From Protula sp. h YS-2021 (Eukaryota; Annelida; Polychaeta; Sabellida; Serpulidae), in contig OX457031.1 of NCBI GenBank assembly GCA_949752745.1, positions 23,170,642-23,234,641 on the forward strand: a stretch of DNA of 64,000 nucleotides. The letters are read 5' to 3'. Below are positions 25,860-39,399 of the stretch, piece by piece. The notes under the pieces are model-generated. The model worked only from the letters and a program-made list of their open reading frames with translations. It ran no database searches and was not told the DNA's origin. Position 1 is the first letter of the stretch; each line of letters opens with the position of its first letter. Made by a program: the position numbers and the translations under genes.

Positions 25860-26070
25860 ATGTCTGTGCCTAGCAGTCAATATCAATATATATTCGCATT
25901 TTGTCCATGAATTTGTCTAGTTAGCAACACGATTTCAGCATCTACTAAAGTGTTAGTCATGAATGCGCCTAGCACGGCAGTGTCAAGATGTACTAGTGTA
26001 TTACTCATGACTGTTCCTGGCACGATAATGCCAACATGTACCGATGTGTTATTCATGAATGTGCCTGGCA
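25860..26070. repeat. Degenerate tandem repeat, unit about 60 bp
   Basis: Phrases like 'attcatgaatgtgcctggca' and 'atgtactagtgtattactca' recur about three and a half times at roughly 60-bp spacing with many differences. Confidence 0.5.
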
Positions 26071-26794
26071 AAAAAAAAGACTGTAGAAGAGACATCACAG
26101 TCTATACTGACTAACGTGTTCATATAGCACGGACTATACAATTTTCACAATTAATGTATTTGAACGGCTGCATACATCAGTGCTGACCAAAACTACACAG
26201 GTACAGGTAAAGGCATTGCAGCCTTACACTGGTGTGTGGGAAGACGGTTCATTATATAGTTGATGTAAGTATCACGCTACATTTCTATGAACAACAGTAA
26301 GCTGCCACATTATATGCTCAAACCTTAGATGATTTGAATCATAAAGATACTTGTGCCTCAAAAGAATATTAATATTTTGTTAATTGTAAAACAGCCTCAT
26401 CACATGGTACAGTGGTACAGTATAGGATAATGCTACTGCTCAGTAAACCCTTTTATTTTTATCTACACCAGCTGCTACATAACATCAATGATGCTGTCAC
26501 AGATTAATGACATATATGAGATCATGTTTGTGTTTGACTACAATGCATGTTTGCATAAAATATCGTTACAGAAACAAATCAGCTTCACAGAGTTTACAAT
26601 AACACAGAGCCGAACATCCGCTTATCAAAGTTTCTTTACAGTAACCTAAGATTGAGTAATAATATTTTACAGAAGTTAAGCAAATGTTTAAAATATCTGT
26701 GGTGAGTTATGTTGCAGGAATGTTGGGACCAAAACGAAACTTAGTATTACTGTGAGTAACAGAAGCCTCCTTCTTAATAGGAGGTTTCTATAAG

Positions 26795-27092
26795 TGGGGC
26801 TCGGTGGCCGAGTGGTTAAAGACACTTGCGTGCCATGCAGTTGTGGTTCTGTAGCCTGGGTTCGAATCACGACAACTTGCAATCCCCACAGGGATGTCGG
26901 TGTGCCAATGTAGTCCTCTAATACCAAGTTAGAATTCTATTATGTGCCAATAGACGGGGATTTCAGAGACACTATATGGGCACGTCGAAATTATAATAAT
27001 GCTGAGTTTAAAATTGTAATCAATAATTATAAACATGTATGCGCACATTGTAAACCGGTTTGAGCAGGTTGTCTGAAAAATCGGTATATAAA
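26795..27092 (+). mobile_element. tRNA-derived SINE
   Basis: The 5' part has an RNA polymerase III A box (TGGCCGAGTGG, 26805-26815) and a B box (GGTTCGAATCA, 26859-26869), as in tRNA-Leu/Ser-like heads. It is followed by about 200 bases of unrelated body ending in 'cggtatataaaaactct' and then an ATT repeat tail. The T-arm stem is poorly paired, so it is not a functional tRNA gene. Tails of this kind are typical of SINEs mobilised by a LINE partner. Confidence 0.75.
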
Positions 27093-27225
<133 letters not shown>

Positions 27226-28591
27226 TCCATATGGCATCTTGGGCTTATTACAAGAATTCGTAAGAGTTTGTAATGATTTAGAAAACCAATGCCATTATAA
27301 TGTTTTGTGTTTAAATTGTATTTGTCAAATGGTCCATGAGTCACACATCCTACCTGTCACACATGCTATAAAAACACAGTTGTGATTAGTCATAAAAATT
27401 AGCCATAAAACCAGCAACTAGTCAAATATGCTCTCAATTACTAGTGACACCGCTTGCATATTCCATCTACTACATATGTCATCGGTTACACATGCCATCA
27501 GTCACACTTTTACACTTTAGTTGATATTTATCTCATCTTTGTAAGCGTACTGAAAGCTTAACCTCCATGGATTATTATAAAAATGAATGTTGAAAGATAA
27601 GAATATAATATGAACTTCTCTCCCTCATGTTAAATGAGAATAATATAATGTGAACATCAAACCCTAATGTTAGGTTATTAAGCTAACTATATTCAACAGA
27701 AAAAATGTGATGTGTATTCACCGCGGAGTTATTTCGTTTTTGGTTCCTATACATTTTATGTTAATGCGTACACATGTATTTGTATGATAGATTTAAAATT
27801 GTCTTGTGTGATTATTTGGATAGAAATACCAGTTTTGAGTCATTTAAATATGTTGAATTAGTCATCTCAAGTTGTTTGACGTTGTTGACACCAAAACTAT
27901 TACAAATAATACGGAATAACATTGAATAATTTTGCTCATATTGATTGTACAATATATGCCTTATTTAGTGAACCTAACTTGTTATTTAGCATCACAACAG
28001 AAGATTTCAGACACATTATAAACTAGATAGTTTGGATTGTATTATGGAATTTCCTAATACTTAATTTATCACGTCGGTTAATCGCTTTGAAAATTGAAAA
28101 CTAAAAACATCACCTGTTCCCCGACAATTTCATGTTTTACCATTCAGATTGTTTCTTGTTTTGCGCACGTGGGGGTATAATACTGATTTTCCTTAAATCG
28201 AATGTATTTTGCACCATTGAAAAATAATGAGTGATTATAAGGATATTTACTCTTACAGTTAATAGTTATGGTGCCTGTCGCACATTTGCGTTAGTACATG
28301 AAAAATAGTATACTTTTAAAACATAAAATTCATGAGTGCCGTATCTAGACCAACCTAACAGAAAATAAATATTTTCTTCTGTGTGATTTGTTGTTTTGTT
28401 AAAATAAATTAAAAACCGCTGTGCAACATCCTGTTATTAATAATAAAATCTAAATCAAGCTATGTCGCCTAGAAATTATTTTAAAACTGATATAACTGAC
28501 AATTTATTGTCCTTTTATTTGCCTTAGCTGTTATTCGTTTTATTGCAGTATTTTACATTTAGTCTGTGATTGGTTTAAGTAATTATGACGA

Positions 28592-28718
28592 TTATTCATC
28601 ACGTATCCAATAGAAATTGTAGACGTGTTGAGGCAGAAGATTGTCTATGGCATCTATCATCATGTAGAAGTTACGGTAGGGATTAATAAGGTCACCGTCG
28701 TCCTTCCAGAAACACAAC
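28592..28718 (-). CDS. Unrecognised gene, terminal exon
   Basis: Acceptor ttttaag on the minus strand, one base completing an Arg codon, then LCFWKDDGDLINPYRNFYMM and onward to WIRDE and TAA (stop at 28594-28592). Confidence 0.72.
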
Positions 28719-30983
28719 CTTAAAATAAAAGTTTTAATTAGTATTGCCAAGAATCGCCGGATACTTTCTCAAGTTATCACAAAACGCCTTCTATACACCT
28801 ATCGCTCTAACTGTTTATAAATCTGTGCACTTTACAGCTTCTATAAAACTATGAGTGTTTGTATCTTCAGTGCCCTTTAATTATATATAGGTCGTAGTTT
28901 CACCAGGTAATTTTTCCTATGCGATATTTGGAGATTAACTATAAAACATAAATTTAAGAATGTTAATTAAAATGTCACTTATAATTAAAACAAACAGGGA
29001 AATGTTATCTTCCTGTGAGCCGAAACATTATCAAGAAAAATGATTGGGGTTATTTTATAGTTTTTTTTATTATGGCTACAAATTTGAAAGAATAATAAAG
29101 CCCTATTGTTGAATAAATTCAAATTCAGAAGACTTGCACGCCTGTTATTTATCAGATAATTATGAAAACGATCAGCCATTATATATTAATTACTTTCATT
29201 CGAATTATCATGTATAGCTAATCAAAGTGAAACAGTTCGTTACGGATTGGTTTTAAAGACTTAACAAGCTATCCAAATGCATATCTAGATGCAGCCAACT
29301 ACAAATATATGAACCAAATTTGATTGGCTCATGCAAAACAAATGAACAATGTTATTAACTTTTCATGTTTCTTGTCAAAAAATGTCAATGGCTAACACAG
29401 AAATGGCTACCTGTAATTAACGAGTTCGAATAAATTGAATATTGTGATGTAGGAGTTCTGTGCTCCCTCTAACTCATTGATGGTCCGGTACTGATCTGGG
29501 TCCTCTAGCAAGCTCAGAGTCATCTGCTTCCATAGAACAACGAATTCGCCTAGGAAGAGTTGTATTCCAACCTCGTCCTCACCAATCTACAATATCACAT
29601 ATAATTAATACATTATTAATTCATATTATTTTATGACAACTTTATGATGGAGTAGCATATTTTTATCCCATTTTTGCAATTATTGACAGTTGCTTGAAAA
29701 TATCTGAGTAACATATTATTATTCCATTGTAATGACGTATGAATATCTTTCTTTAAATGCAATAAGCCACCTCATGTTCGGATAATCAGTGGCACCCAAT
29801 TAATTTTGAATTTGACTGGTCAGTATTCCGCTTCGCCGTAATATTTATCAGCTGTAAAACAACTTGCTTTCTCCAGTGTTTTATGTGATCACATCCACAA
29901 TAGATGGTAATGCCCCACCAGAATATTATGTTTCCTAGAGAAAATTACTGGTTTCTTAGCAAAAATAACATAATGAATAATATCTTGACCTCGAGACATG
30001 TATCAGATGTGTTGTACGAATCTATAGTGATAAGAAAACGGTCTCCGGCTTGCAGCACTTCTCCCGTAGCCATCTGATCGTATGTCACTTCATACTGCCA
30101 CTAATGCCAAAAACTCTTCATTAGCGTTTACTTTTAGTTATGAATTTCTTGAGTAAACGTTTCTAGAAAACTCAAAATTCGTAGCCTTTGTATTCACGGC
30201 GCCCCACCCCATGAACCCTTATTTCGACTCAGACCGGGGTCTGATCCATGGTTTGAGATACAAAATCAAAATGTAACTAATAACGACTAAGACATCTCCT
30301 TAACATGACATTATGTAATCATAACATGGTGTTGAGTGTAACATCTCGTTTTATTTAACTAGGAATTGAGTGTGATTTGAGAAACGACCTAAACTATTTT
30401 TCACTCCCAGCGCAAAAAAACACACACACATGTTCCTCGAAACTATGTGGCAGTTGTTATCCAACAAGAAGTTCTTTGCGAAAATCTTAGTCATTTTCTA
30501 TGCACATTTTTTTAATGGTTATCATGGCTGTTATTAAATTTTTTTCTCAGCAAACACCTCCTGTTAATAATTGTTAACTCCAAAAGGAGTTACTGATTAG
30601 GAGAGAATATCGATGTCCAGTGAGACATTTTAGCAATGCGCTTACTTGTCGACGATTATATTTAAAGCAATATCGGTAATCAAAATATTTTAAGCATAAT
30701 TCTGTAAGTATACGTCAATTCATAGCTTAGTTGGTAAAATTTATTTTGAAATGTTAACAGTTAGCTTGAGAATTAGTACAGAGAATGTAGCAGACAAATT
30801 TGGATCAAGCATGAAATGAGAATTTCTCTGCTTATGGATAAATTACAACCAAGCACATGGTAAAAGCGAGCACACGTGTGTTATTACTTCTCACTTTAAA
30901 ACATAATAAATGCACGTATGGTGTTTATGTTAATTTCATTACTTACACCTTCGGCTGATGCTTTCCCAGCAAAAACCAGTAGC
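28592..30983 (-). CDS. Unrecognised protein, C-terminal four exons (gene span)
   Basis: Four minus-strand exons (30983-30947, 30100-29990, 29586-29411, 28718-28592) join in phase to about 148 residues plus stop. I do not recognise the family. The N-terminal half visible here looks beta-rich (LLVFAGKASAEG, WQYEVTYDQMATGEVL, AGDRFLITIDSYNT). It is followed by an amphipathic, helix-like segment (VGIQLFLGEFVVLWKQM) and a C-terminal part rich in aromatic residues (CFWKDDGDLINPYRNFYM, VYNFYWIRDE). There is no signal peptide or clear membrane span in this part. Candidate polyadenylation signals (AATAAA on the minus strand) lie at 28514-28519 and 28503-28508. More 5' exons must lie to the right; 36422-36490 is a weak candidate. 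Confidence 0.7.
29411..29586 (-). CDS. Unrecognised gene, penultimate exon
   Basis: Acceptor tattgtag, donor AG|GTAGCC. It encodes IGEDEVGIQLFLGEFVVLWK, then QMTLSLLEDPDQYRTINELE and further to FNLFELVNY plus two bases. The length (58 codons plus 2) fits both neighbours. Confidence 0.72.
29990..30100 (-). CDS. Unrecognised gene, internal exon of 37 codons
   Basis: Acceptor gcattag, donor GAG|GTCAAG (a weak but legal donor). It encodes WQYEVTYDQMATGEVLQAGD and ends SDTCLE. Open throughout and in phase 0 at both ends. Confidence 0.7.
30947..30983 (-). CDS. Unrecognised gene, first exon visible (37 bp)
   Basis: Acceptor attctttcag, strong donor GGT|GTAAGT. One base plus 12 codons: LLVFAGKASAEG. 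It is very short, so it rests mainly on its strong splice sites and matching phase. Confidence 0.55.
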
Positions 30984-32737
30984 CTGAAAGAATTGGACAT
31001 AAATTTTTACACTTTAGCAGCGGATACTTTATAAATTATCAAATTCTCTCAAAGCAAATTCAGTACGTAACTTTAGGAGACAAGAAGACAATATCAGTTT
31101 CGCTGATATATATAATATACATATAATGGAGCTATGAGCAACAGGTTTGTCTAAGCTTATTTTTGGAATCAAAATAGCTATTAAAGAAGACTAAAAGCAC
31201 ACATTCAATTTAACAACACAAAAATGAAGAATTATTTAATAGTTGAATTTAAAGCTATTCATGTTGATATTACCATATTAAACGTCACAGGCTAAGTATC
31301 TTAATACCTACGTCATGAAAAGTAGCGACATTTTTTCTAATATTTTTTCGGAGCCCAAACCACAGGCGACCTAGGGGAATAGCACTGGCAATAATAGTTT
31401 TAAACTGAGGCCTGAGAATACACCGTATGTGCTAATACTTCTAGATAATATCTATATCTTACGACCTAATCAGATATCAAGGGCAAGATTGTAATTGATC
31501 GAGGAAAAAGAATTAAACAGCAAAGCCAGTCGATATCAAAAGATTCTATTTAGACTCGACGTTTGTCCATTTCCAGATCAATCAATATTGCCCGAAGATG
31601 CTAAAAGATATTCCAGTTTTTTGTAGTCAATACTGCAGATAAGGCACGTAACACATGAAATATTGACTTATGTTGAGTCAACATAAAGTGACTGGCGATA
31701 AATTTCGAAGATGTTGACATAATATTCAAAAATCTGCTTGTTGGTCAATAATACCGCATGTTGACTTAAGTGAATATTTGCTTATTGTACATGCAAAGGA
31801 ATTTAATAATATAACTCTGTCCTGCATATGAGTTTCCATCTATATCCAGTTCGTTCCGTAAATGTGTGTTATCTAAAATAAGGGTTTAAGAGTTTTAAAG
31901 AGGAAGACTTTCCGGATTTCAGGATGGTTGGAAATTAAAATAAATTCCAGATACGGATTTTCTGTTAGCACCGCGAAATATTTCAGAAAAGAATCTATTG
32001 TTAATGTCAAATGTCAAATAGAAATTTTGAGTGTATTGCTGATAGCTCTCGCTTTTTTCAAAACGCGTTGTCCTCACCAGTTTGCATAATGTTAATATTA
32101 TCGTAAGTTTTGTTCTTCTTGCTCTTTTTGTACTTTGGAAGTCTTGTAATAATGATGCTGATGTCAAACACTGACAGTATGCAGTTTATTTCTGTAGACT
32201 TTCTTATTAATTCTAAACGGGGTAAATATGTATCATTTTACAAAATGTTTTAACACTATTTCATTTATTCTACGTAAGAGATTGAGAAAACAAAGCATAA
32301 GCAATGTCTAGGCGTGGTTCTCCACCCGACCATGGTTATGCAACGTATTGAACTCAGCTGTGTAAACAACAAATGTTTCTCCGCGCCCTAAGAGTCGTAG
32401 CAAATTTCAAGCCCTGCTTCTTTTGTAGCAAGAAATAGAACAGCAAAATATATACGAATTGTATGATGTGTATTTAACACCTGTTTCACCATTGTTATCG
32501 AATCATATGTTCTGAACAAACCTTATCATTCAGAGTATGAATTAGAATAAACATATTTTATTGAAAACCCTGTTCGTATTTGCAATTTGTATATTGCTGA
32601 TAAATAACTCATTTTATTTGCTGAATTGTTTATTTAATAATGTTATATAAGATCCATAATAACTTGCAATGGCGGGTTCCGCAATTATCCATCACTTTAC
32701 AATAACAACATTGGAATATATATATATATATTATTTA

Positions 32738-33226
32738 GGCATTATTGAGACCGAATGTCCTTTAAAATAGGCATTATCGGGACCGCGAAATTATCGGGAC
32801 CAAAAGTTGGTCTCGATAATTTTGACTTCCGCGCTACACGTAATATATTTGTTGAAAACATGAAACTTTGCTGTTGTTGTACAGAATTAATATCGGAATA
32901 TTATTTGCACTCCAATATTTTGCGAGCGTTTTGTTATTTTGATTGATTTTTAGTTTTATTATTTTTCTATTGCATGTATTATATATTGCATAGAATAGTC
33001 ATTATCGATACCGCCTTAAAATGTTGACTTTACAACTAATATTATATATACAAAGATTATTTATTTTTATTTTATACGTAATTTTATATCTTAAATATTG
33101 ACTTTCAATCAAAACTACCCAAAAATTAAAAATATATTCATAAAAAAATTAAAAATTATGCAAATATATGTGATCCCGCTAATGCCATATATATAATATA
33201 TATATATGCCTGGTCTCGATAATGCC
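32738..33226. mobile_element. Short TIR DNA transposon (MITE-like, 489 bp)
   Basis: Left end ggcattattgagacc; the reverse complement of the right end is ggcattatcgagacc, a 14 of 15 match. Internal copies of the same phrase (aggcattatcgggacc, aattatcgggaccaaa, ggtctcgataat, cattatcgatacc) show sub-terminal repeats. TA-repeat sequence lies just outside the left end and just inside the right end. No transposase frame. Confidence 0.6.
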
Positions 33227-34689
33227 CAAAGCAGCCTTATATATAATATATATAATATGTCAAAGATTTTAAAGTGACCCTTTTTGGGATGCCGAATTGA
33301 ATCCAACATTTAAAGTTACATTTAAACTACGTCATAGAAATTGGAAATACTTTTATTAAAGACTGTGTTTTAAGGATAAGAACATCGTTATGTAAACATT
33401 TCAATATGCTAAGTTAAACCAAATCATCATAATATCACAAAACTATAACCTGTATAAACTGTTGGATATCTCACTTCTTTCCTATCTCTGTTCTTCCGGT
33501 GTTCACGTAATATTTGATAAAATATGAAGGTGTAAAAATAACACAAGAAATATAAAGTGACGTCCACAACTTCACATCCACACTGACCACATATAGTTTA
33601 GCTAGCAAAATAGGAGTTACCGTTAACAGAGTTATTGGATCCTTTATTTTGCTAGTATCTTTATTTTACCTGTTTGGCTTTAATCACTTGACTTTATTTA
33701 ATTTTATTTAGTGCTATGTAAAATACACAACCTTTGAAACAAATCTTTAAGTGCCATCTTCCCACTCGAGTGTGAGATTAAATAAACTTATGGCGTAGTT
33801 TCTTTGCACTCTTCCGTCAGAGTACGTCATTGCAAAGTCGAAATGACACCAGCATAAATTGATAACTGGCTGGAATTTATTTGTGACTACTTTAAGTCTT
33901 GAATTTTTTAATACAGATGAGGTATTAGTTGTGTTTGAGGATTTTTCGCGTTGTTTGTACACAGTTACTTGCCTTATTCTGAAAACTATCTTATGTTACA
34001 ATAATATTTAAATGAATATTCGCTGGCGAAGACAACAAGCTAAATGATTTGATCCAGGATTGCGTTGACTTATAAACAAACAAATACCGTGATTAACTAA
34101 ATTCAGTATGTCTTGGCCCAGAAACACTTCACATGTAACAAATAATGTAAGAGTAAACAAGATCTTATTGTTTTGCAGTGAGTACCGTCTGAAGCCAGAT
34201 AACTGTTGTGTAAATAAACACGATTTCAGAAGAGGCAGTTCCAAAAAGAGACTGTCTGATATTACCCATAAATGGTATTTAGCTATTTAACTCGTTCCCT
34301 CATGGGTGACATTTGCTTTTATCAAACTGTACATTTCTATACACAGTATGTTGGGAGACTTGCTTATCCCTACATTTATTAATTTATGGCTATCGATTAA
34401 ATTGGCATTTTTTAAACATTTGTTTACAACAATAGGTTATGAGGTGGCATAAAATGAGTACTTGTGCAATGAGCATGTTAAGGGACAAATAATGTATCGT
34501 GACTGTACACATTAAACTAAAATGCATATAATAATTTAAATAAAAGTAAATGAGAAGACGTGAGTCTGCAGCAAAATAATGGATCTCCAAGTCTACTAAA
34601 ATTTATTGCATAGAGTGGTGGTATAATAGGGCATGAATTTTAGAGGGAAGCATTCTTTGAGATGGCGTGTGTGGACACATATGTTATCA

Positions 34690-34935
34690 TGCAGCTGGCA
34701 ATGATTGTTGGCACTTGGTGAGTGATCATAACTGTTGACATGTGATTCGTGGGCATAACTGTTGGCATGTGGTTATTTGACATAATTTTTGACATCAGAT
34801 GAGTTGCCATGATTATTGATATGGTTTTGAGAGGGTATAACTGTTGGCGTGTGGTTATTTGGCAGGTAAGTTGCAATGATTATTGATATGGTTTTGAGAG
34901 GGTATAATTGTTGGCGTGTGGTGGGTGGGCATGGT
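34690..34935. repeat. Degenerate tandem repeat with a 65-bp duplication
   Basis: Variants of 'ataactgttggcatgtggtt' recur at about 30-bp spacing. The segment from about 34808 ('catgattattgatatggttt') is repeated from about 34874 with the same continuation 'tgagagggtataa'. Confidence 0.6.
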
Positions 34936-36421
34936 TGTTGACACGATACTAGTTTATCTTTAATCTTGATAGTGTTTTGTTGCGATTACCTTAACCTCCC
35001 GATAATACGCAAAATATAAAGCAATGCCAGTACAATTTAAACATTGCCACATTGATTCTGAAGCTTAAGAATTTAACTGGATAATTATTTTACTTAATTC
35101 TTTTACGAATGCTCACCAAACATTTGGCTGAAGAGAGAAAACGTTAAAGCTTCAATTTCTATAGCACTATTTTTTACAACACTTACAATATCAGATTATT
35201 GTATCATTTTATTTCAAATGCTATTATAATTTTGACCATATTCTATCAATAGTTAACCCTTTAGCCCGAACACTATAAAATCCACTCAAAGCTATATTTT
35301 TAGAGAGATAAAAGTTTATAATTCTGCAATGGCAATTAGAGCCTTGTTGGTCAGATAGGTGTACACTGAATTAATAAAAGTGTCATGGAGACAAAACTGC
35401 AAAAACAGGAAAAAACATAACTTTAAATATATCACATTTCACGGCTGGTTTTAGTCAAATCGAAATTCAACCGGGTCTCGTATAACGTTTCTCTTAGTGA
35501 TTGCTCAGATCCACGTGAATGAACAATTTACTGTGCAGGAGTTGAATCTTAAATTACATTAAAGATCTCAAGCTGTAAGTTTAATTTGGTTAGGTAAGGG
35601 TATAAGACTAACTTCGTTGGGAATCGCATTGGCATTCCACTAACGACTGACGGCTATAGAAATCGGGTTTCAACAGCTATGCCAGTAAGCGGGCATGTGG
35701 ACTTGCGCGCACTGTTCATCATGCGTGTGTGCATGGTGTGTGGTTGGTGTGGTATTAAATTGTTTGACGGTTGAGAGCCTTGCATACTTGACTCTACCCC
35801 ATAAAAGTCGCCAAAAACCTTTTGCTGGCAATCCATTTTCAAATAACTATCCCAAGAAGTGATGTCATATTTTAGAACAAAAACGATAGAATCCCGTCAG
35901 TAACCGTGTTTGTTTCAAAGTGTTTTAAAGCATGAGACATGCTGGAGCATACTATAGGTTCAGGTTTGTCAAAACCACCTCTGATGAATTACACTTCAAA
36001 GGAAACATGCTGTATTGTCCTTAATGGTATCGAAAGTTTGAGTTGGAAAGTTGGGCTTCAGTATTTTAACCAGCGGTTAGTAACTGTTGTGCTAAACAAA
36101 ATAAAACAACGCTTGTAATTTCCTTCCTCAAACTGGCTTCTAATATTGGGAAGATATACACAGCAGAGTTTCATCTCGATGGTCCCGATGGATTTAATGT
36201 ATGATCCTATTATTTAAGCACATGCCAAAACACTTCAAGCCCATTTGTCGTAAATGAACGTCTTGTGTCTGTCTTGTATTATTGCTATTTCGCATGAAAA
36301 ATAGAATCTTTCAAGTTTTGCAATATGAGCAAAATATATGATAATTTCTGACAAACAGTATGAGTTTTCACCTATAAATGAGAAAGCAATTTGTAATATT
36401 TTCATTTCTAATAAAAGACAC

Positions 36422-36490
36422 TTATCTTCTGCCATATAAAGTTCTTGGAAAATGACCAGCCGTCATTGTCCTTTTCACACCATTCTGGCC
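36422..36490 (-). CDS. Possible exon, unassigned
   Basis: Reading the minus strand after an acceptor ttttttag, two bases lead into PEWCEKDNDGWSFSKNFIWQ and a few more codons. The composition (four aromatic or acidic clusters, a D-G-W-S-F-S-K-N-F core) looks protein-like and vaguely recalls dysferlin-type D-G-W-x-Y/F-x-x-x-F motifs. The donor (AA|GTGTCT) is poor and nothing adjacent confirms it. It may be an upstream exon of the 28592-30983 gene or chance. Confidence 0.25.
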   Translation of the reverse strand, partial: GQNGVKRTMTAGHFPRTLYGRR

Positions 36491-38485
36491 CTAAAAAACT
36501 TAAACAAAAATGTAGGTGTGATATTTTAGATCATATGTTGTTTTGAAATTTAAGGTCTACCATTCCACAAATGGAATTTTGAAACAATATTTTGATTTCG
36601 TATCGATTAGGTATTGTAGACGTAATTTGTAGAATCTACGCAAAAGACGTTACAGAGGTACATATTCTTTACAGAAACGATGCTAAAACACCAGTAGTTT
36701 CTAAAATATTGACCCAACAAAACCATAACGACGCCGAGTTTAATGTCAGCGCATTTGAAGATCCTCTCCCCTGTCGATCCCTTTGCTATATTGCAAGGAC
36801 TATATAAGGCCTCCACTATCACTGCCTAGAAGGAGCATCTCTCCAATTGAAATTTTTCTCCGACTACGCACTGGAATGGTTTATTCTCTTAACTAGGCAT
36901 AGAAAAATTATATGAACACATTATGAACAGTTTGTCAGATTTGTAGAATTTTGAGGCTTACCAATAACTGCAGTAAATGGTATAAACTATTAACTCATTT
37001 ATATAAGAAACGTGTAAAGCAAGTTTTGTTCATTAAAAACGTAATAGATTTGTGTTCACTTTCTTCTGTTCAAGTTTGAGCAAAACTGGGCTTTAGGTGA
37101 GCCTTTCCTGTGCATCTGAATAACTTCCATAGGAACCACAGAATGATCACGTATTCATATAGCTACTAATCTTTTATTAACAATCTGCTTGCTTATATTT
37201 TGGCATGCAGCTCTGACATGTTTACTGAAGTGTTTTATTTTATTTCATGTCACATTTGCTCTGCGCTTACTACTGTTGCTCTACATAAAAATGGATGTTA
37301 TTGCACTAGACAAGCTCTTAAAACAGTTTCCACTGATTAGTTGTTGCCCACGAACAGTGTGATAAAACTAGAGACACATCTCTATACGACGTAGTACACC
37401 TGAAACATGTAAAACTTTCTACATCGTTAGCATTTACATCAAACAAAACTAACATAAGGCAATTGATGTTCCACTGCAATAAACTAAATCCAAGTTGGCT
37501 AGGAGGGACTTGGTCTTTAAAATCATAGATATATTTGCCTGAAGAGCGCTCCAAAACAGGCGATATATTCAGTTCTGGTAAAATACCTCAGTTCAAATGA
37601 AATAAAAAATACTATAAAGCTTTGAAATTTTAACGTTTGCTGATAGGTTTTTCTCTCAGCTCAAAAAGTGCGCTCTGTTGGTGGAAATATTCACACAGCG
37701 AAGCTTTCTTAAGTGTAATGAATACCATGTTAACCGTACAAAACTTGCAAATTTGTAAATAGAAAAAAAAACATGAAAACAATTGCAGTTCTGTTTGCAG
37801 AAATGTAGTTTTCCTTGGAAACTGGTGTAATAAGTTTTCTTAATGACTCCTTATTTCTTGACAATATTTCCCTTGTGATTCGGACAACCATCTTTAATAT
37901 GGGACATACAAATAGCCGCCATTAACGACTGCAACGAGTGGATATAAAAATAGTTATTACATGCTGCAAAATAAATCAAACATTGCCAAGAAATTCCTGG
38001 TAATAACTACTTATGTCTGCAAAGAGATAGCACTAAATAAATAATGCAATTTGTTTGAAGATGGGTAGATCACACCCAGACACAGTGACTGGACTTTTTT
38101 CTCATGAACTCTCCAAGGTTGTTAATAATTCATATTTGTTCGCTTCAGTAAGACAAGTGAACAAAGAGCTTGTTGGTTGTCACTGATGCATCACTAATAT
38201 GTAATCCGTGATGAGTCGTGAGGGAACCAAGGGAAAAGAAGAAGGTATAGCTTGCAAATGCCACTGCTCCATTATATGTGAACACGCAATCAGTAAAAGC
38301 CTGTGTGAATGTTCCTATTTCTAAATGCAGCATCAAATGTAAAATGATCCCAACAGAGTGGCATTTAGCGTTGTTCTGCTCTGAGATCGAGCCTTTGGTC
38401 TTCAAGGTGTGTTTTTATTTGCACCATGGGGAAAGGGATCATCATATTAATGACAGTGATTTGCTTTAGGAGCTAAGTTACTATC

Positions 38486-38516
<31 letters not shown>

Positions 38517-39399
38517 TTTATTATTGCATCTGCTGATTGCAATACGAAGTACAATATTTCGATTGCTGATAAATTATACATAATATGCAGCTTTAATAAT
38601 TAGTTATTCCTTTGTTGCTTAAAGTGTCGAGAAATTCAAAATTTTTCACTATTATGCGGTGATTATATTTTATGGTATATCTCTGTATTAATAATATTGG
38701 TGCTTCATGCAGGCATCAGGGAGCGAATGCTATTGTCAGTTTTAATAATTGGGTACATCACAGCTTCATACAGATTGTGGAGTTGTGTAGTTCATCTTCT
38801 ACCCAATGATAAAAAAGTTCAGCGTATCAGCAAGACGTCATGCAGTTATTGACTATAATGTGAAAGGCATCCATGCTAGAACATCTACTACCATCAAGTA
38901 CGCAGACTCTAAAGGATAATCATAGAAGGGCAGAATGTGAATAACTCTTGCTCACTGCATGCGTTGCATCTATGAACGATGCTATAATCATTGATCACAA
39001 AGTGTTGTCTGTTTCAATGCAATGCTTGTGATAAGTATTAGTTTGGACGTGTAAAATACCTTTGTCACATTCAGAGTGACAACGTGCAATAACAAATATG
39101 CATCAACGGATAGTTTAAAAGAATTATGTGACTTTATCCCACATATTAATTGAATAGCTTATTGAAACATTACAAATAAGGTAGTTATAGACTATAATAT
39201 ATTTCGCCACAAAATGATTTTCAAGCAATCATTTAGTCAATGAATGCTTTTCTTTACCACTAAAACATAAGCTACACAGTATGGATATGCATAAAAATTC
39301 ATAAGGCGAAAGGTCAAATAGAAAAAAGTGTCGCAAAAGAGAGAAAAGACAATCCCGGTTACCTTGGCATCTTAAATTCTCTATAATAATCAAGATAGA

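Noticed and set aside
26795..26890. Functional tRNA-Leu or tRNA-Ser gene
   Set aside because: The A and B boxes are good, but the T-arm stem does not pair well and the sequence continues into a SINE body and ATT tail.
33115..33309. 64-codon minus-strand frame
   Set aside because: Tyr/Ile-rich translation of TA repeats inside and next to the 32738-33226 element.
36592..36822. 71-codon frames on both strands
   Set aside because: Mirror frames over the same bases with no motif; the strand and reality cannot be decided from sequence alone.
38145..38405. Overlapping open frames on both strands (86 codons minus, 63 codons plus)
   Set aside because: Slightly richer in GC than its surroundings, but no motif, no partner exon and no way to choose a strand. 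Left unannotated.
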